Positions 1 through 13,109 of a DNA stretch of 64,000 nucleotides are shown here, piece by piece (within the stretch, counting starts at the first letter, position 1; the number at the start of each line of letters is the position of its first letter). The stretch spans positions 1,054,001-1,118,000 of the forward strand of contig NZ_CP110224.1 in the NCBI RefSeq assembly GCF_026013645.1. The letters are read 5' to 3'. This DNA comes from Virgibacillus natechei. Its GTDB lineage: Bacteria > Bacillota > Bacilli > Bacillales > Amphibacillaceae. A model generated the notes under the pieces. The model did not search any database. It saw only the letters and a program-made list of their open reading frames with translations, and was not told the DNA's origin. Made by a program: the position numbers and the translations under genes.

Positions 1-465
1 TTCAACCAATACAGCATCGAAATGGCCATGATAACTACCAGCAAACTTGATTATCTTTGTACGATCCGTGTAGGCACGTGCCACACGTATGGTTGTCATG
101 ACAGCCTCTGTACCAGAATTAACAAAGCGTACTTTCTCCAGTGACGGAATCGCATCTTTGAGCATTTTAGCAAATTGATTCTCAAGTCGGGTTGGTGTTC
201 CGTATAGCACGCCAGTTGTGGCCGCATGTGAAATGGCCGCAGCAACATGGGGATGCGCATGCCCTGTAATAATCGGGCCATAAGCCGCTAAGTAGTCAAT
301 ATATTTATTCCCGTCAACATCCCAGAAATAAGCGCCTTGTCCACGTTCCATATATATTGGTGACCCACCCCCAACACCTTTATAGGCACGTGATGGTGAA
401 TTAACACCACCAACGATATGTTCTTGAGCTTCTTCGTGTAACGCTTTTGATTTTGAAAAATCCAT
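1..465 (-). CDS. gsaB: Glutamate-1-semialdehyde 2,1-aminomutase, 5' part only
   Basis: This is a PLP-dependent enzyme of the C5 haem pathway that converts glutamate-1-semialdehyde to 5-aminolevulinate. The N-terminal ~155 residues lie in the window, reading [14 protein letters not shown], then [29 protein letters not shown] and the PLP-phosphate region [18 protein letters not shown]. The PLP lysine lies beyond the window edge. The ATG at 465 has a GGGAGG site just upstream. I chose gsaB over hemL because bcp, perR, ygzB and an rRNA operon follow in the order seen around B. subtilis gsaB; the hemAXCDBL operon genes are absent. The family call is firm and the paralogue call is inference. Confidence 0.88.
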   Translation of the reverse strand, partial: MDFSKSKALHEEAQEHIVGGVNSPSRAYKGVGGGSPIYMERGQGAYFWDVDGNKYIDYLAAYGPIITGHAHPHVAAAISHAATTGVLYGTPTRLENQFAKMLKDAIPSLEKVRFVNSGTEAVMTTIRVARAYTDRTKIIKFAGSYHGHFDAVLVE

Positions 466-644
466 TGAAGATTGCCTCCCTAAATTTACGTGACTTTTGG
501 TTAAATTAAGTTCCATGATGCTAGGTAAAAGAATAGATGATGTGAATGTGTTTTGCAATGTAGGAATCATCCTGATAAAAAGTTGACAAGCTTTGTAGTA
601 GATAAGCATATATATCAGGTAAAGTATTGAATAGAGGGGATTTT

Positions 645-1088
645 ATGGGGATCATTCCTTGGTTGATATTGATTGCGATCTGTTTTGTTATGTTGAAAAG
701 TCTAATTGATTTCATTCGTGGAGGTGGTAAAGCACGTTTACGCATCGACATGCGACAAAGTAGATTTTCGGTTGGTCTTTTTTATATGTTATTAATGATA
801 TATATAACCGTCATTATTGGGTTTGGATTGATTTATTTTATTATGTCCTTTAATGGAATAATTTTGGTGGAGGCTGGTGAATTACGCGAGGTTAGTGTAT
901 TTGGTTCTTTCATTCATTCGTTGTATTTTAGCGGAGTGACCATGCTTACAATTGGCTATGGAGATATTACACCGATTGGAATTGGGCGGTTTATTGCATT
1001 AATAGAAGCACTCATTGGGTATATATTGCCTGCAGCATTTGTTTTGCGTCTTGTTCAATCACAGCAGGAGAGAAGTAGGGATAAATGA
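645..1088 (+). CDS. Two-TM potassium-channel family protein
   Basis: A 147-residue membrane protein of the Ion_trans_2 type. It has an N-terminal hydrophobic helix, a second helix near residues 45-70, then a pore loop with selectivity-filter motif TIGYGDITP and a final helix. TxGYGD is the K+ filter signature. A TTG at 627 would extend it by six residues, but the AGAGGGG site at 633-639 lies inside that extension and sits correctly in front of the ATG at 645, so I use 645. It has no RCK or cyclic-nucleotide domain, so gating is unknown. It is divergent from gsaB and upstream of bcp. Confidence 0.8.
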   Translation: MGIIPWLILIAICFVMLKSLIDFIRGGGKARLRIDMRQSRFSVGLFYMLLMIYITVIIGFGLIYFIMSFNGIILVEAGELREVSVFGSFIHSLYFSGVTMLTIGYGDITPIGIGRFIALIEALIGYILPAAFVLRLVQSQQERSRDK

Positions 1089-1149
1089 AACCTGTGTTTT
1101 TGTGTGCTATAGTTGACCATATAATAAAACAAATATGGAGGGGACCCAC

Positions 1150-1620
1150 ATGGCAGTTGAAATAGGGAAACAAGTTGCAGACTTTACATTGCCAAACCAA
1201 AAAGGAGAAAAAGTCAGTCTGTCTGATTATAGCGGGAAGCATGTCGTATTATATTTTTATCCCAAAGACATGACGCCTGGCTGTACGACAGAGGCATGTG
1301 ATTTCCGAGATCACCATGAAAGTTTCGGAGAATTAGATGCAGTTATTATCGGGATAAGCCCGGATCCTGCCTCCAGCCATCAGAAATTTATTGATAAGCA
1401 TGACTTGCCATTTGAGCTTCTAGCAGACGAAGACCATAAAGTGGCAGAGGATTTTGATGTATGGAAGCTGAAGAAAAACTTTGGCAAAGAATATTATGGA
1501 ATCGAGCGTTCTACTTTCATTCTGGATAAGGAAGGACAGCTGCAAAAGGAATTTCGTAAAGTTAAGGTTAAAGGGCATGTGGAGGAAGCGTTGGAATTTA
1601 TAAAAGAAACATATAATTAA
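1150..1620 (+). CDS. bcp: Thiol peroxidase, Bcp/PrxQ-type peroxiredoxin
   Basis: A 156-residue cytoplasmic thioredoxin-fold peroxidase that reduces H2O2 and organic hydroperoxides. The active-site motif MTPGCTTEACDFRD carries the peroxidatic Cys and a nearby Cys five residues on, typical of the PrxQ/BCP subgroup. The start at 1150 follows GGAGGGG at 1137-1143; the longer ATG at 1135 overlaps that site and is rejected. A terminator follows directly, so it is probably a single-gene unit. In B. subtilis the homologue ygaF sits between gsaB and perR; here two extra genes separate it from perR. Confidence 0.93.
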   Translation: MAVEIGKQVADFTLPNQKGEKVSLSDYSGKHVVLYFYPKDMTPGCTTEACDFRDHHESFGELDAVIIGISPDPASSHQKFIDKHDLPFELLADEDHKVAEDFDVWKLKKNFGKEYYGIERSTFILDKEGQLQKEFRKVKVKGHVEEALEFIKETYN

Positions 1621-1625
1621 AATGA

Positions 1626-1652
1626 GGCAGTCCTATGTGGGCTGTCTTTTTT
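1626..1652 (+). terminator. Rho-independent terminator after bcp
   Basis: GGCAGTCC pairs with GGGCTGTC (two G-U pairs) around a five-base loop, followed by six T. Confidence 0.75.
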
Positions 1653-1815
1653 ACAGATACAGGTTAAAACTTTCCTATTTTCATAAGGGTGCAGTAACAC
1701 TTATGAAAAGAACCTTGTTAATAGATAAATTATTCTATTGTTATATAAACTAGCTTTTTAGAATAGGATATAGTACGAGCTTTACCTATTGCTATTAAAA
1801 AGCGGGGTGTTTTAT

Positions 1816-2484
1816 ATGGAATTACAGGAAAACGTAAAGTCGAGAGTTGAGGCTAAGAAAATTGCCACACAGCCAAGTAAAATGTATTTTTTTATAAAAC
1901 GATTGGTAGATATCACTGTAAGCTTTATGCTACTTCTATTGTTAACGCCATTTTTTCTGTTTATCAGTTATAAGATTAATAAAAAAGAGGGAAGGCCTGT
2001 ATTTTACCGTGAAAGGAGAGCTGGTAGGAATAGTCGTGCATATATAATGTGGAGATTTCGTACGATGACGAATCCATCACGTGTTATCTGTGCATTACCA
2101 CCACATCCAAAACCGGAATCATGGAAAGATGGAGTTCCAGACACATTTAAATTTCATAGAAATACCAATGTTACGGTAACGTCAACGGGAGCCTGGATTC
2201 GAAAATATAAACTTCATAAACTGCCACAATTATGGAATGTATTAAAAGGAAACATGAGTTTAATTGGGCCAAAATCAGAACTACCGGAGATTGTCGACTA
2301 TTATAACGACTATCAAATGCGGAGATTGAAGGTAAAACCTGGAATGACTGGTTATGCCCAAGTAGCTGGGGATTTAACACATAATGAAAAAGTTAATCAT
2401 GATATTTATTATATACAGAACTGTTCCATTCGGATGGATGTTCATGTTTTAATGCGTACTATTAAAATACTTCTACCTTTCTAG
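1816..2484 (+). CDS. Bacterial sugar transferase (undecaprenyl-phosphate glycosyl-1-phosphate transferase)
   Basis: A 222-residue protein with the Bac_transf fold. It has one N-terminal membrane helix (about residues 28-50), then motifs PVFYRERRAGRN, MWRFRTM, TGAWIRKYKLHKLPQLWNVLKGNMSLIGPK (in part) and KPGMTGYAQV. Such enzymes move a sugar-1-phosphate from a nucleotide sugar onto a lipid carrier to start exopolysaccharide or glycan synthesis at the membrane. The ATG at 1816 has a GGGGTG site; a TTG at 1789 is less likely. It stands alone, without other glycosyltransferases, flippase or polymerase, so the product is unknown. The usual DELPQ core is replaced by HKLPQ, which is a visible oddity. 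Confidence 0.85.
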   Translation: MELQENVKSRVEAKKIATQPSKMYFFIKRLVDITVSFMLLLLLTPFFLFISYKINKKEGRPVFYRERRAGRNSRAYIMWRFRTMTNPSRVICALPPHPKPESWKDGVPDTFKFHRNTNVTVTSTGAWIRKYKLHKLPQLWNVLKGNMSLIGPKSELPEIVDYYNDYQMRRLKVKPGMTGYAQVAGDLTHNEKVNHDIYYIQNCSIRMDVHVLMRTIKILLPF

Positions 2485-2541
2485 TGTTCAACAAAACAAA
2501 AATCCTTTAATATAGAAGGGAGAATGAGGGAGGTAGTATAG

Positions 2542-3489
2542 GTGATTTTATTTTCTGCAAAAATTTCTCGCAAACATCACGAAACATTAATGGAAAACCA
2601 TCCAACCCAAGCTTTTTTATTTTGTAATAACATGGAAGAGGCTAAAGCTTATATAAAGAAAGCTGAAATACTAGTCACATACGGTGGAGATCTTACTCCT
2701 GAATTAATTGGACAGGCTCAGAAATTAAAGTGGATTATGGTTATGTCTGCAGGTATTGATCAAATGCCGTTTCAAGCGATTGAAGAAAGAGGAATCCTTG
2801 TGACAAATGTAAAAGGGATTCATAAAGTTCCGATGGCAGAGTATGCTATATCCATGTTGCTACAAGTTTACCGTGAAGCAAAAGTATTAAGTCAAAGTGA
2901 AAAAGAGCATTACTGGAATAGCGCTGCACGTATGCAGGAGATAACCGAAAAGACAATCCTGATAGCAGGAGCAGGTTCAATCGGTCAAGAAGTTGCGCGC
3001 TTGGCAAAAGCCTTTCGTATGAAAACAATAGGCGTATCCAAAAGCGGCAAGCCTGTAGATTATTTTGATGAAAACCATACTACAACGAATCTGGACAAGC
3101 TCCTTCCTGAGTCAGACATTGTTGTATCCGTTCTTCCACGTACAAAAGAAACGCAAGGGCTTTTTACATATGAACAGTTTTCTAAGCTTCCAAATCATGC
3201 CGTCTTTTTGAATATGGGACGTGGAGATGTTTTAATCGAAGGTGATTTACTGAAAGCGTTACAGGAAAAAAAGATTGCACACGCCATTTTAGATGTTTTT
3301 GAAGAGGAACCGTTACCGGAGGAACATCCATTCTGGCAGGAGGAAAGTGTAACCATCACACCTCACATATCAGGGGTTTCACGTCACTATACGAGGCGTG
3401 GCTTGGAAATTTTTGGGGAAAATCTTCAACGCTTTTTAGAGGGAAAAGAGCAGTATGTAAATAAAATTGATGTGACTAAGGGGTATTAA
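2542..3489 (+). CDS. D-2-hydroxyacid dehydrogenase, NAD-dependent
   Basis: A 315-residue D-isomer 2-hydroxyacid dehydrogenase. The Rossmann motif is GAGSIGQEVARLAKAF, the catalytic Arg lies in SVLPRTKETQG, FLNMGRGDV is family-typical, the Glu is in DVFEEEPLPEEHPFW, and TPHISG supplies the catalytic His. Family members interconvert 2-keto acids and D-2-hydroxy acids. The substrate cannot be read from the sequence; serine-pathway SerA is unlikely because regulatory domains are missing. The start is a GTG behind GGGAGGTA. It may be co-transcribed with the sugar transferase 57 bp upstream. Confidence 0.85.
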   Translation: MILFSAKISRKHHETLMENHPTQAFLFCNNMEEAKAYIKKAEILVTYGGDLTPELIGQAQKLKWIMVMSAGIDQMPFQAIEERGILVTNVKGIHKVPMAEYAISMLLQVYREAKVLSQSEKEHYWNSAARMQEITEKTILIAGAGSIGQEVARLAKAFRMKTIGVSKSGKPVDYFDENHTTTNLDKLLPESDIVVSVLPRTKETQGLFTYEQFSKLPNHAVFLNMGRGDVLIEGDLLKALQEKKIAHAILDVFEEEPLPEEHPFWQEESVTITPHISGVSRHYTRRGLEIFGENLQRFLEGKEQYVNKIDVTKGY

Positions 3490-3668
3490 TGATGTGTATT
3501 TATCCACGATCAGTGGTAAAGGACAAACATGATTAAATCACGGAAACTTGCTGATGAGCTTGAGAATATGCTTGTTGTTTCCTATATAAATAAATCGATT
3601 AATTGAGGAATTCATGATTTGTATTGTGTTACGAGTTATAAAATTAGTCATTCAATAATATACTTATA
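3490..3668. other. Intergenic region without a convincing gene
   Basis: Only a 25-codon frame from the ATG at 3532 with an AAAGGA-like site is present; it has no recognisable features and I do not call it. Confidence 0.5.
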
Positions 3669-3698
3669 TTGACATGGTGGTAATATAACAGGTAAACT
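3669..3698 (+). promoter_or_regulatory. Sigma-A promoter of perR
   Basis: TTGACA at 3669-3674, an 18-bp spacer, then TAAACT at 3693-3698. The expected start site falls within the Per-box-like sequence directly downstream. Confidence 0.6.
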
Positions 3699-3700
3699 AA

Positions 3701-3715
3701 TTATAAACACTATTA
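3701..3715 (+). promoter_or_regulatory. Per-box-like operator
   Basis: TTATAAACACTATTA matches the 7-1-7 Per box TTATAATnATTATAA at 11 of 14 defined positions and covers the predicted transcription start of perR, which fits autorepression as known for B. subtilis perR. Confidence 0.55.
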
Positions 3716-3767
3716 TTTAATAATGAAGTTAGATTTAAATAAATTATTGAAAGAGAGGTGGTTGACC

Positions 3768-4217
3768 GTGTCTGAACAACAATTAGAACAAGCGATTGAT
3801 ACATTAAGGGACTCAGGCGTCCGGATCACACCACAACGTCATGCTGTTCTTGAATATCTTTTAAAAGCACCAGTTCATCCAACAGCGGATGAAATTTATA
3901 AAGCACTTGAAGGGAAATTTCCTAATATGAGTGTTGCAACTGTTTATAATAATCTGCGTGTCTTACGTGAAATTGGCCTTGTTCGTGAATTAACTTACGG
4001 TGATTCCTCAAGCAGATTTGATAGTAATACAACAGATCATTATCACATTATATGTGATAAGTGTGGCAAAATTGTCGATTTCCACTATCCGGTGTTAGAT
4101 GAAGTGGAATCATTGGCAGAACAGGTGACAGGTTTTGACGTTAGCCACCATCGTATGGAGATTTATGGTAAGTGTGAGAAATGTCAAGAAACCGCAACTC
4201 CAACTCCAAGTCACTAA
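3768..4217 (+). CDS. perR: Peroxide-responsive repressor PerR (Fur family)
   Basis: A 149-residue metal-dependent repressor of peroxide defence. It has an N-terminal winged helix ([34 protein letters not shown]) and a C-terminal metal domain with [18 protein letters not shown] and CEKCQ forming the structural Cys4 zinc site. The regulatory-site His and Asp ligands are present. In PerR, Fe(II) bound there catalyses oxidation of a His and release from DNA. Sequence and position next to gsaB/bcp/ygzB favour PerR over Fur or Zur. The start is the GTG at 3768 behind AGAGAGGTGG; the ATG at 3723 would overlap the promoter region and has no site. Confidence 0.94.
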   Translation: MSEQQLEQAIDTLRDSGVRITPQRHAVLEYLLKAPVHPTADEIYKALEGKFPNMSVATVYNNLRVLREIGLVRELTYGDSSSRFDSNTTDHYHIICDKCGKIVDFHYPVLDEVESLAEQVTGFDVSHHRMEIYGKCEKCQETATPTPSH

Positions 4218-4227
4218 CATCGTTAAA

Positions 4228-4264
4228 GAAAAACCCACATGCAGACTGGTGCATGTGGGTTTTC
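4228..4264. terminator. Bidirectional terminator between perR and pabBC
   Basis: A 13-bp stem, AAACCCACATGCA with TGCATGTGGGTTT, flanked by A and T tracts. It can serve both convergent genes. Confidence 0.85.
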
Positions 4265-4294
4265 CAGTATATAACTATAAATTTAGGTTAGAAA

Positions 4295-6034
4295 TTACGG
4301 TTCTTTGATTAATTGTACATGCACCCATTCTCTAACACTATTTATAAGCCAGATATTTGAAGGTTCCGCGATCTCATCAAGCGTGATTTTTCTTTCTGTA
4401 ATAACCCTGTCTTTTAGCAGCCTATCTCGATAGGTCCCAGCAAGTAAACCACTTTCAACGGGTGGAGTGTATAATTGATTGTTGATTTCCACTACGATAT
4501 TTCCTGTTGTGAATTCCGTTAGTTCCCTGTCTTCATTCCACAATAATATATCGAAAACATCAGGATGTTGATGTAGTATCTTCGTATATACGGATCGATT
4601 TGTTGTTTTATGGTAGAGGAATATATTTTGTTTATCTATTGGAACGTTTGCAATGGTGACAGGAACTTGATTTTCAAAGGGTGAAGCTTCACTTCCTTCT
4701 ATAGTAGGTTCACCTTTATCGTTTACGAGAAGACGCACTTTCAAGAAACTATTTTTTTCGTTTTGCGCATAATTCAGCAGTTTCTCTCTTATGAAATGAA
4801 TATCTATATCAAAATTAAAATAAGCTGCGGAACTCTTTAAACGTTTCATATGTTCTTCAAGTACCAAATATCGCCCATTAACAAGTCCCAATGACTCTAA
4901 TAATTCAAAGCCAGTATTCGTTGTGTTTACTATCGCTGCTTTCGTTAAAACTTCTTCATATTCTTCTTCATCTGTTGAATCCCAAGTAATTCCACCACCA
5001 ACACCATATTGTGCTTCATTCGTTTGGTTATTAATCACCACTGTTCGAATTGGAACATTAAAAATGGCTTCCTGCTCAGGGGTAATGAAACCAATGGTAC
5101 CGCAATACACCTCCCGCGCTGAATCCTCTAATTCATTGATAATATTCATGGTGCTTATTTTAGGGGCGCCTGTAATGGAACCACATGGAAACAAGGCCTT
5201 GAATATATCCGGTAGTTGTTTATCATCAGAAACTTCTGCAGTTACCGTTGACGTCATTTGATAGACGGTAGGGTATTTTTCAATTGCAAAAAGTTCTGGT
5301 ACTTTTATCGTGCCTGGTTTGGCGATCATGCCTAAGTCATTGCGTAGTAAATCAACAATCATTACATTTTCTGCGCGGTTTTTCTCAGATCTATAGAGCC
5401 AATCACGATTAGATTTATCTTCTGCTGGTGTTTTACCGCGGGCAACCGTTCCTTTCATTGGCTTCGTCGTGATGTCCCCGTCCTTTATGCGAAAGAATAG
5501 CTCTGGAGAAGCGGATAAAATTGTAAAGTCTCCAATATCAAGGTAAGCACTGTAATTGGCTGATTGAGCCTGGGCCAATCGATTATAGTAAGCAACAGTG
5601 TCTCCTTCGAACGTTGCTTGCATTCTTATCGTGTAGTTCACTTGATATGTATCACCTTGTCCAATACATTGTTTAATTGTATTTATAGCGTTGTTGTATG
5701 TATCAAGGCTCGTCTGCGGAAACCACTCTGTTGTATAAAATGTCTTGGAGCTTTGTAGTTCCTTTTGGACAGGTTTCTCGAAAATACCAAACCAAAGCAA
5801 TGGCATTTTTGGGTCGTCATTTACTTTATATGCAGAATCAAAAGCTGGTGCGGTCTCATAGGAAAGGTAGCCGGCAGCATAATACCCGTTATCTACAGCA
5901 GCTTGCACACTTCGTAAGGCAGGAAGAACTTCTTCAATCGTTGTTGCGACAATATGTTCAACTGGATTATTAAATTGCAATGGCTTCTTTTGACCAAGAT
6001 AATCCATGTAATTAAAGTAAAGTAGTGGATCCAA
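4295..6034 (-). CDS. pabB: PabB-PabC fusion: aminodeoxychorismate synthase component I / aminodeoxychorismate lyase
   Basis: A 579-residue fusion acting in folate synthesis. Residues ~100-360 are the chorismate-binding domain with KPMKGTVARGKT, ENVMIVDLLRNDLG, GSITGAPK and GVGGGITWDS, forming aminodeoxychorismate from chorismate and ammonia. Residues ~375-575 resemble the PLP-dependent aminodeoxychorismate lyase (class IV aminotransferase fold: LEEHMKRLKSSAAYF, TEFTTGNIVVEI, LLAGTYRDRLL), giving p-aminobenzoate. No glutaminase (pabA) is adjacent. The start is a TTG with AAAGGAA upstream; an ATG nine codons on has no site. It interrupts the perR-ygzB neighbourhood seen in B. subtilis. Confidence 0.9.
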   Translation of the reverse strand: MDPLLYFNYMDYLGQKKPLQFNNPVEHIVATTIEEVLPALRSVQAAVDNGYYAAGYLSYETAPAFDSAYKVNDDPKMPLLWFGIFEKPVQKELQSSKTFYTTEWFPQTSLDTYNNAINTIKQCIGQGDTYQVNYTIRMQATFEGDTVAYYNRLAQAQSANYSAYLDIGDFTILSASPELFFRIKDGDITTKPMKGTVARGKTPAEDKSNRDWLYRSEKNRAENVMIVDLLRNDLGMIAKPGTIKVPELFAIEKYPTVYQMTSTVTAEVSDDKQLPDIFKALFPCGSITGAPKISTMNIINELEDSAREVYCGTIGFITPEQEAIFNVPIRTVVINNQTNEAQYGVGGGITWDSTDEEEYEEVLTKAAIVNTTNTGFELLESLGLVNGRYLVLEEHMKRLKSSAAYFNFDIDIHFIREKLLNYAQNEKNSFLKVRLLVNDKGEPTIEGSEASPFENQVPVTIANVPIDKQNIFLYHKTTNRSVYTKILHQHPDVFDILLWNEDRELTEFTTGNIVVEINNQLYTPPVESGLLAGTYRDRLLKDRVITERKITLDEIAEPSNIWLINSVREWVHVQLIKEP

Positions 6035-6136
6035 TTGGTTTCATTCCTTTCACTTGAAAAAATTCGTAACAATGGAAGTCTATCTTTCGTTAAGGTAGAT
6101 CTTGGATGTGTTTTGAACCTTCTATTTGTTTTATCG

Positions 6137-6188
6137 CAGTTTAACGGACGTCCAATCATGAATGGAAACTTGACCAATAATGATGAAA
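6137..6188. repeat. Dispersed repeat copy (AGTTTAACGG family), copy 1
   Basis: About 52 bp beginning CAGTTTAACGGACGTCCAAT and ending with AATAATGATGAAA match the segment at 57031-57080 with only a few differences. A shorter match begins at 58666. It lies upstream of pabBC. Confidence 0.65.
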
Positions 6189-6274
6189 ATGGTTTCCGTT
6201 CATATATAGGATGTATATTAGCATTCGATATTTCTAATAGAAGTATCGGCACCTACCAAGCTCCAGACTTACGA

Positions 6275-6434
6275 CGCCCAAATGTTTTCGACGGGGTGAG
6301 CATTCACCTACAGTCCCAATGGTCTTCGATGGGATGAGCATTCACACGCAGTCCCAATGATCTTCGATGGGACGAGCGTTCACGCGCAGTCCCAAAGGTC
6401 TTCGATGGGGCGAGCATTCACGCACAGTCCCAGG
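6275..6434. repeat. Tandem array of four 38-bp hairpin repeats
   Basis: Units at 6275-6312, 6313-6350, 6351-6388 and 6389-6426, with a partial fifth. A typical unit is GTCCCAAtGGTCTTCGATGG followed by GAcGAGCaTTCACgCgCA. Across each junction GGGAC-GA-GCGT-TC-ACGC-GCA-GTCCC can fold into a nested hairpin. One identical 20-bp core occurs inverted at 58708-58727. There are no unique spacers, so this is not a CRISPR array. Confidence 0.8.
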
Positions 6435-6463
6435 ACATGCAAAAAATCCGTCGATGGGACGGA

Positions 6464-6856
6464 TTAGGATTTTGTGTTATTTTCTTTTGCTTTTTTCTTG
6501 TAACTTCGTTTATTGTATTTTGTATCTAATTCTTCACCTTCTAAGTCTTTGTCTAGTGTTAGTGGCTGTTTACAATGCATACATGCATCAACACGGCCTA
6601 ACATTTTGGTTGGTTTCTCGCAACTTGGGCAAACGATCGGTACTGCCCGTAAGGATAATGTTCCAATCCAAACATAAACAACACAACTAAAGACTATCGC
6701 CAAAAGCCCTAAGATAAAGAATATTGCCATTAACCACTCAGTGCTTCTAGTTAAAAGTCCACCATACATTAATAGAATACCTGCAAAAATTAAAATTAAT
6801 GCAAAAGAACGTATTTTATTTATTTTACTTGAATTGATTGAACCTTGCTGCGCCAT
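6464..6856 (-). CDS. ygzB: YgzB-like membrane protein (UPF0295)
   Basis: A 130-residue protein with two membrane helices (about residues 16-40 and 46-70), then a cytoplasmic zinc-ribbon-like part with [20 protein letters not shown] and a charged tail. Function is unknown in the family. The start at 6856 follows AGGAGGAC; the upstream in-frame codon at 6880 lies beyond that site. In B. subtilis ygzB also follows perR and precedes the rrnD operon, which supports orthology. Confidence 0.85.
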   Translation of the reverse strand: MAQQGSINSSKINKIRSFALILIFAGILLMYGGLLTRSTEWLMAIFFILGLLAIVFSCVVYVWIGTLSLRAVPIVCPSCEKPTKMLGRVDACMHCKQPLTLDKDLEGEELDTKYNKRSYKKKAKENNTKS

Positions 6857-6899
6857 GGTTGTCCTCCTTAATTCTTTCATAGGTAGTATAGCATATTTT

Positions 6900-7489
6900 T
6901 ATTAAAATATCGTACTAAAAAAGGAACTTAACGTACATATATCATATCAAAAAAATTGTAACGTGAATATGAGGGAACTGTGGATAAGGAAAATTCCCTG
7001 AAACCAATATATCAAGAATGAAATAAAAACATTAGGCGTTTTCCTTTAGCGGCTACCAAGTTCTAATAATGGTCAGAGAAGCCTGATGCATGATGGGGTT
7101 GCAGAAAGAACAGTAGAACAGCACATCATAACAGCGGGATTTCCTTTAGAATGGACTGATACAGAGTAATAATGTATGAGAAGGGAATTCAATTGGGATA
7201 AATTCATAGAAATTCATAGAAATTTAAAGGAATAGTATAGAGGTTTTCTTATATAACACCATATTTTGAACAAACACCATCAATTAAGTTTGTACTGGAA
7301 AAAATAAAGGTGTAGACTATTCTAACGTAAGTATCTAGTGATAAGGAATAAAGGATGATATTGTATCAGGTTCCTATGTTAGAAGATATATGTTGTATTC
7401 CAATTCAATAATCTAATTATAAAATGAACAACTTGATTGATCGTTTTGATGAGATGAAAAAATGAAGGTAGAAAAATGTCGGATACTTG
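6900..7489. other. Long leader region upstream of rrn, no intact gene
   Basis: No supported gene. A short open stretch ending in TAA at 7167-7169 encodes a tail containing VAERTVEQHIITAGFPLEW and may be the remnant of a coding gene. B. subtilis has ygxA at this place; I cannot show that the remnant belongs to it. Confidence 0.4.
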
Positions 7490-7518
7490 TTGACTTTATA
7501 AATTAACCATGATACATT
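7490..7518 (+). promoter_or_regulatory. rRNA promoter P1
   Basis: TTGACT at 7490-7495, 17-bp spacer, TACATT at 7513-7518, preceded by TGA giving an extended -10. Confidence 0.65.
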
Positions 7519-7639
7519 TAATTCCGTCGCAAAAAATCGATTGTTTATTTAACGATTTGTGGCGTAAGTCTTAATTGCATTCATAAAGTAAGAGATTTTT
7601 TATTCTCTTAGATCTGCAAAAGAAAAATTAAATTACTTA

Positions 7640-7668
7640 TTGACTTTAATAAGTCAGCATGGTAAATT
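7640..7668 (+). promoter_or_regulatory. rRNA promoter P2
   Basis: TTGACT at 7640-7645, 17-bp spacer, TAAATT at 7663-7668 with TGG before it. The -35 hexamer, spacing and TGn extension match P1 and P3. Confidence 0.7.
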
Positions 7669-7732
7669 AATAAAGTCGCATTTTTGAGAAGCGGCACAAA
7701 ATCAAATCTTAAAAAACACTTCAAAAAAGTTA

Positions 7733-7761
7733 TTGACTTATAGAAGTGGGCATGATAAGAT
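7733..7761 (+). promoter_or_regulatory. rRNA promoter P3
   Basis: TTGACT at 7733-7738, 17-bp spacer, TAAGAT at 7756-7761 with TGA before it. This is the promoter nearest to 16S, leaving a ~215-nt leader that holds the conserved CTCCTTGAAAACTGAACAAA segment. Confidence 0.7.
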
Positions 7762-7982
7762 GAAGAGGTTGCTATTTTAAAGTAATCACTGAAATTTGCT
7801 CCTTGAAAACTGAACAAAACAACCAGTATGTCAAGAAGAACAGGTTACTGTTTTTCACATGTCAGAAGAGGTAAGTGAATGTCCGGATTTTATGAATTCG
7901 ACAAAAACAAATTTCTTTTGCGCATGAAAGGAAGAAAGCTAAGACAATTGATGAGATTGACGGTGTCGATCTTATTCAAACT

Positions 7983-12663
<4,681 letters not shown>

Positions 12664-12730
12664 ATTTCTTATTTGATCGGCGTTGATGATACTCTTATTT
12701 AGTTTTTAGGGTATAAATGGACAAAAACCC

Positions 12731-12759
12731 TTGCAATTTAGACAAAAAATGCATATAAT
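12731..12759 (+). promoter_or_regulatory. Promoter-like sequence between 23S and 5S
   Basis: TTGCAA at 12731-12736, exactly 17 bp, then a perfect TATAAT at 12754-12759. It could drive 5S and the tRNA cluster independently of the three upstream rrn promoters. Confidence 0.55.
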
Positions 12760-12830
12760 AAAACTTGTCCTTATCATAAGGAAGTTCTGTAAAATGTTCA
12801 CATCCAGTGAATAACACAGAATGACATCAG

Positions 12831-12947
12831 GTCTGGTGGTAATAGCGGAGAGGTCACACCTGTTCCCATGCCGAACACAGAAGTTAAGCTCTCCAGCGCT
12901 GATGGTAGTTGGGGCTTTGCCCCTGCAAGAGTAGGACGTCGCCAGGC
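12831..12947 (+). rRNA. rrf: 5S ribosomal RNA
   Basis: About 117 nt with the typical block CACACCTGTTCCCATGCCGA, ACAGAAGTTAAGCTC and closing stem TCTGGTGG...CGCCAGGCA. It sits directly before the tRNA cluster. Confidence 0.96.
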
Positions 12948-13033
12948 AAATTCTATTTCATGGAATAATTTCTTAGCATGTTCATACATATATCTGATTA
13001 ATTATTCTCGAATGAATTGCTCAAATTGATTAT

Positions 13034-13108
13034 TCCACAGTAGCTCAGTGGTAGAGCTATCGGCTGTTAACCGATCGGTCGTAGGTTCGAATCCTACCTG
13101 TGGAGCCA
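13034..13108 (+). tRNA. tRNA-Asn (GTT)
   Basis: Acceptor TCCACAG pairs with CTGTGGA; anticodon loop CTGTTAA; T loop GGTTCGAATCC; CCA encoded. Confidence 0.95.
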
Positions 13109-13109
13109 T

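Noticed and set aside
1..465. hemL of the hemAXCDBL operon
   Set aside because: No other haem genes are adjacent; the bcp-perR-ygzB-rrn context points to the gsaB paralogue.
3532..3609. 25-codon frame before perR with an AAAGGA-like site
   Set aside because: Too short and featureless to separate from chance.
6275..6434. Possible CRISPR array
   Set aside because: The 38-bp units are contiguous with no unique spacers, and no cas genes are present.
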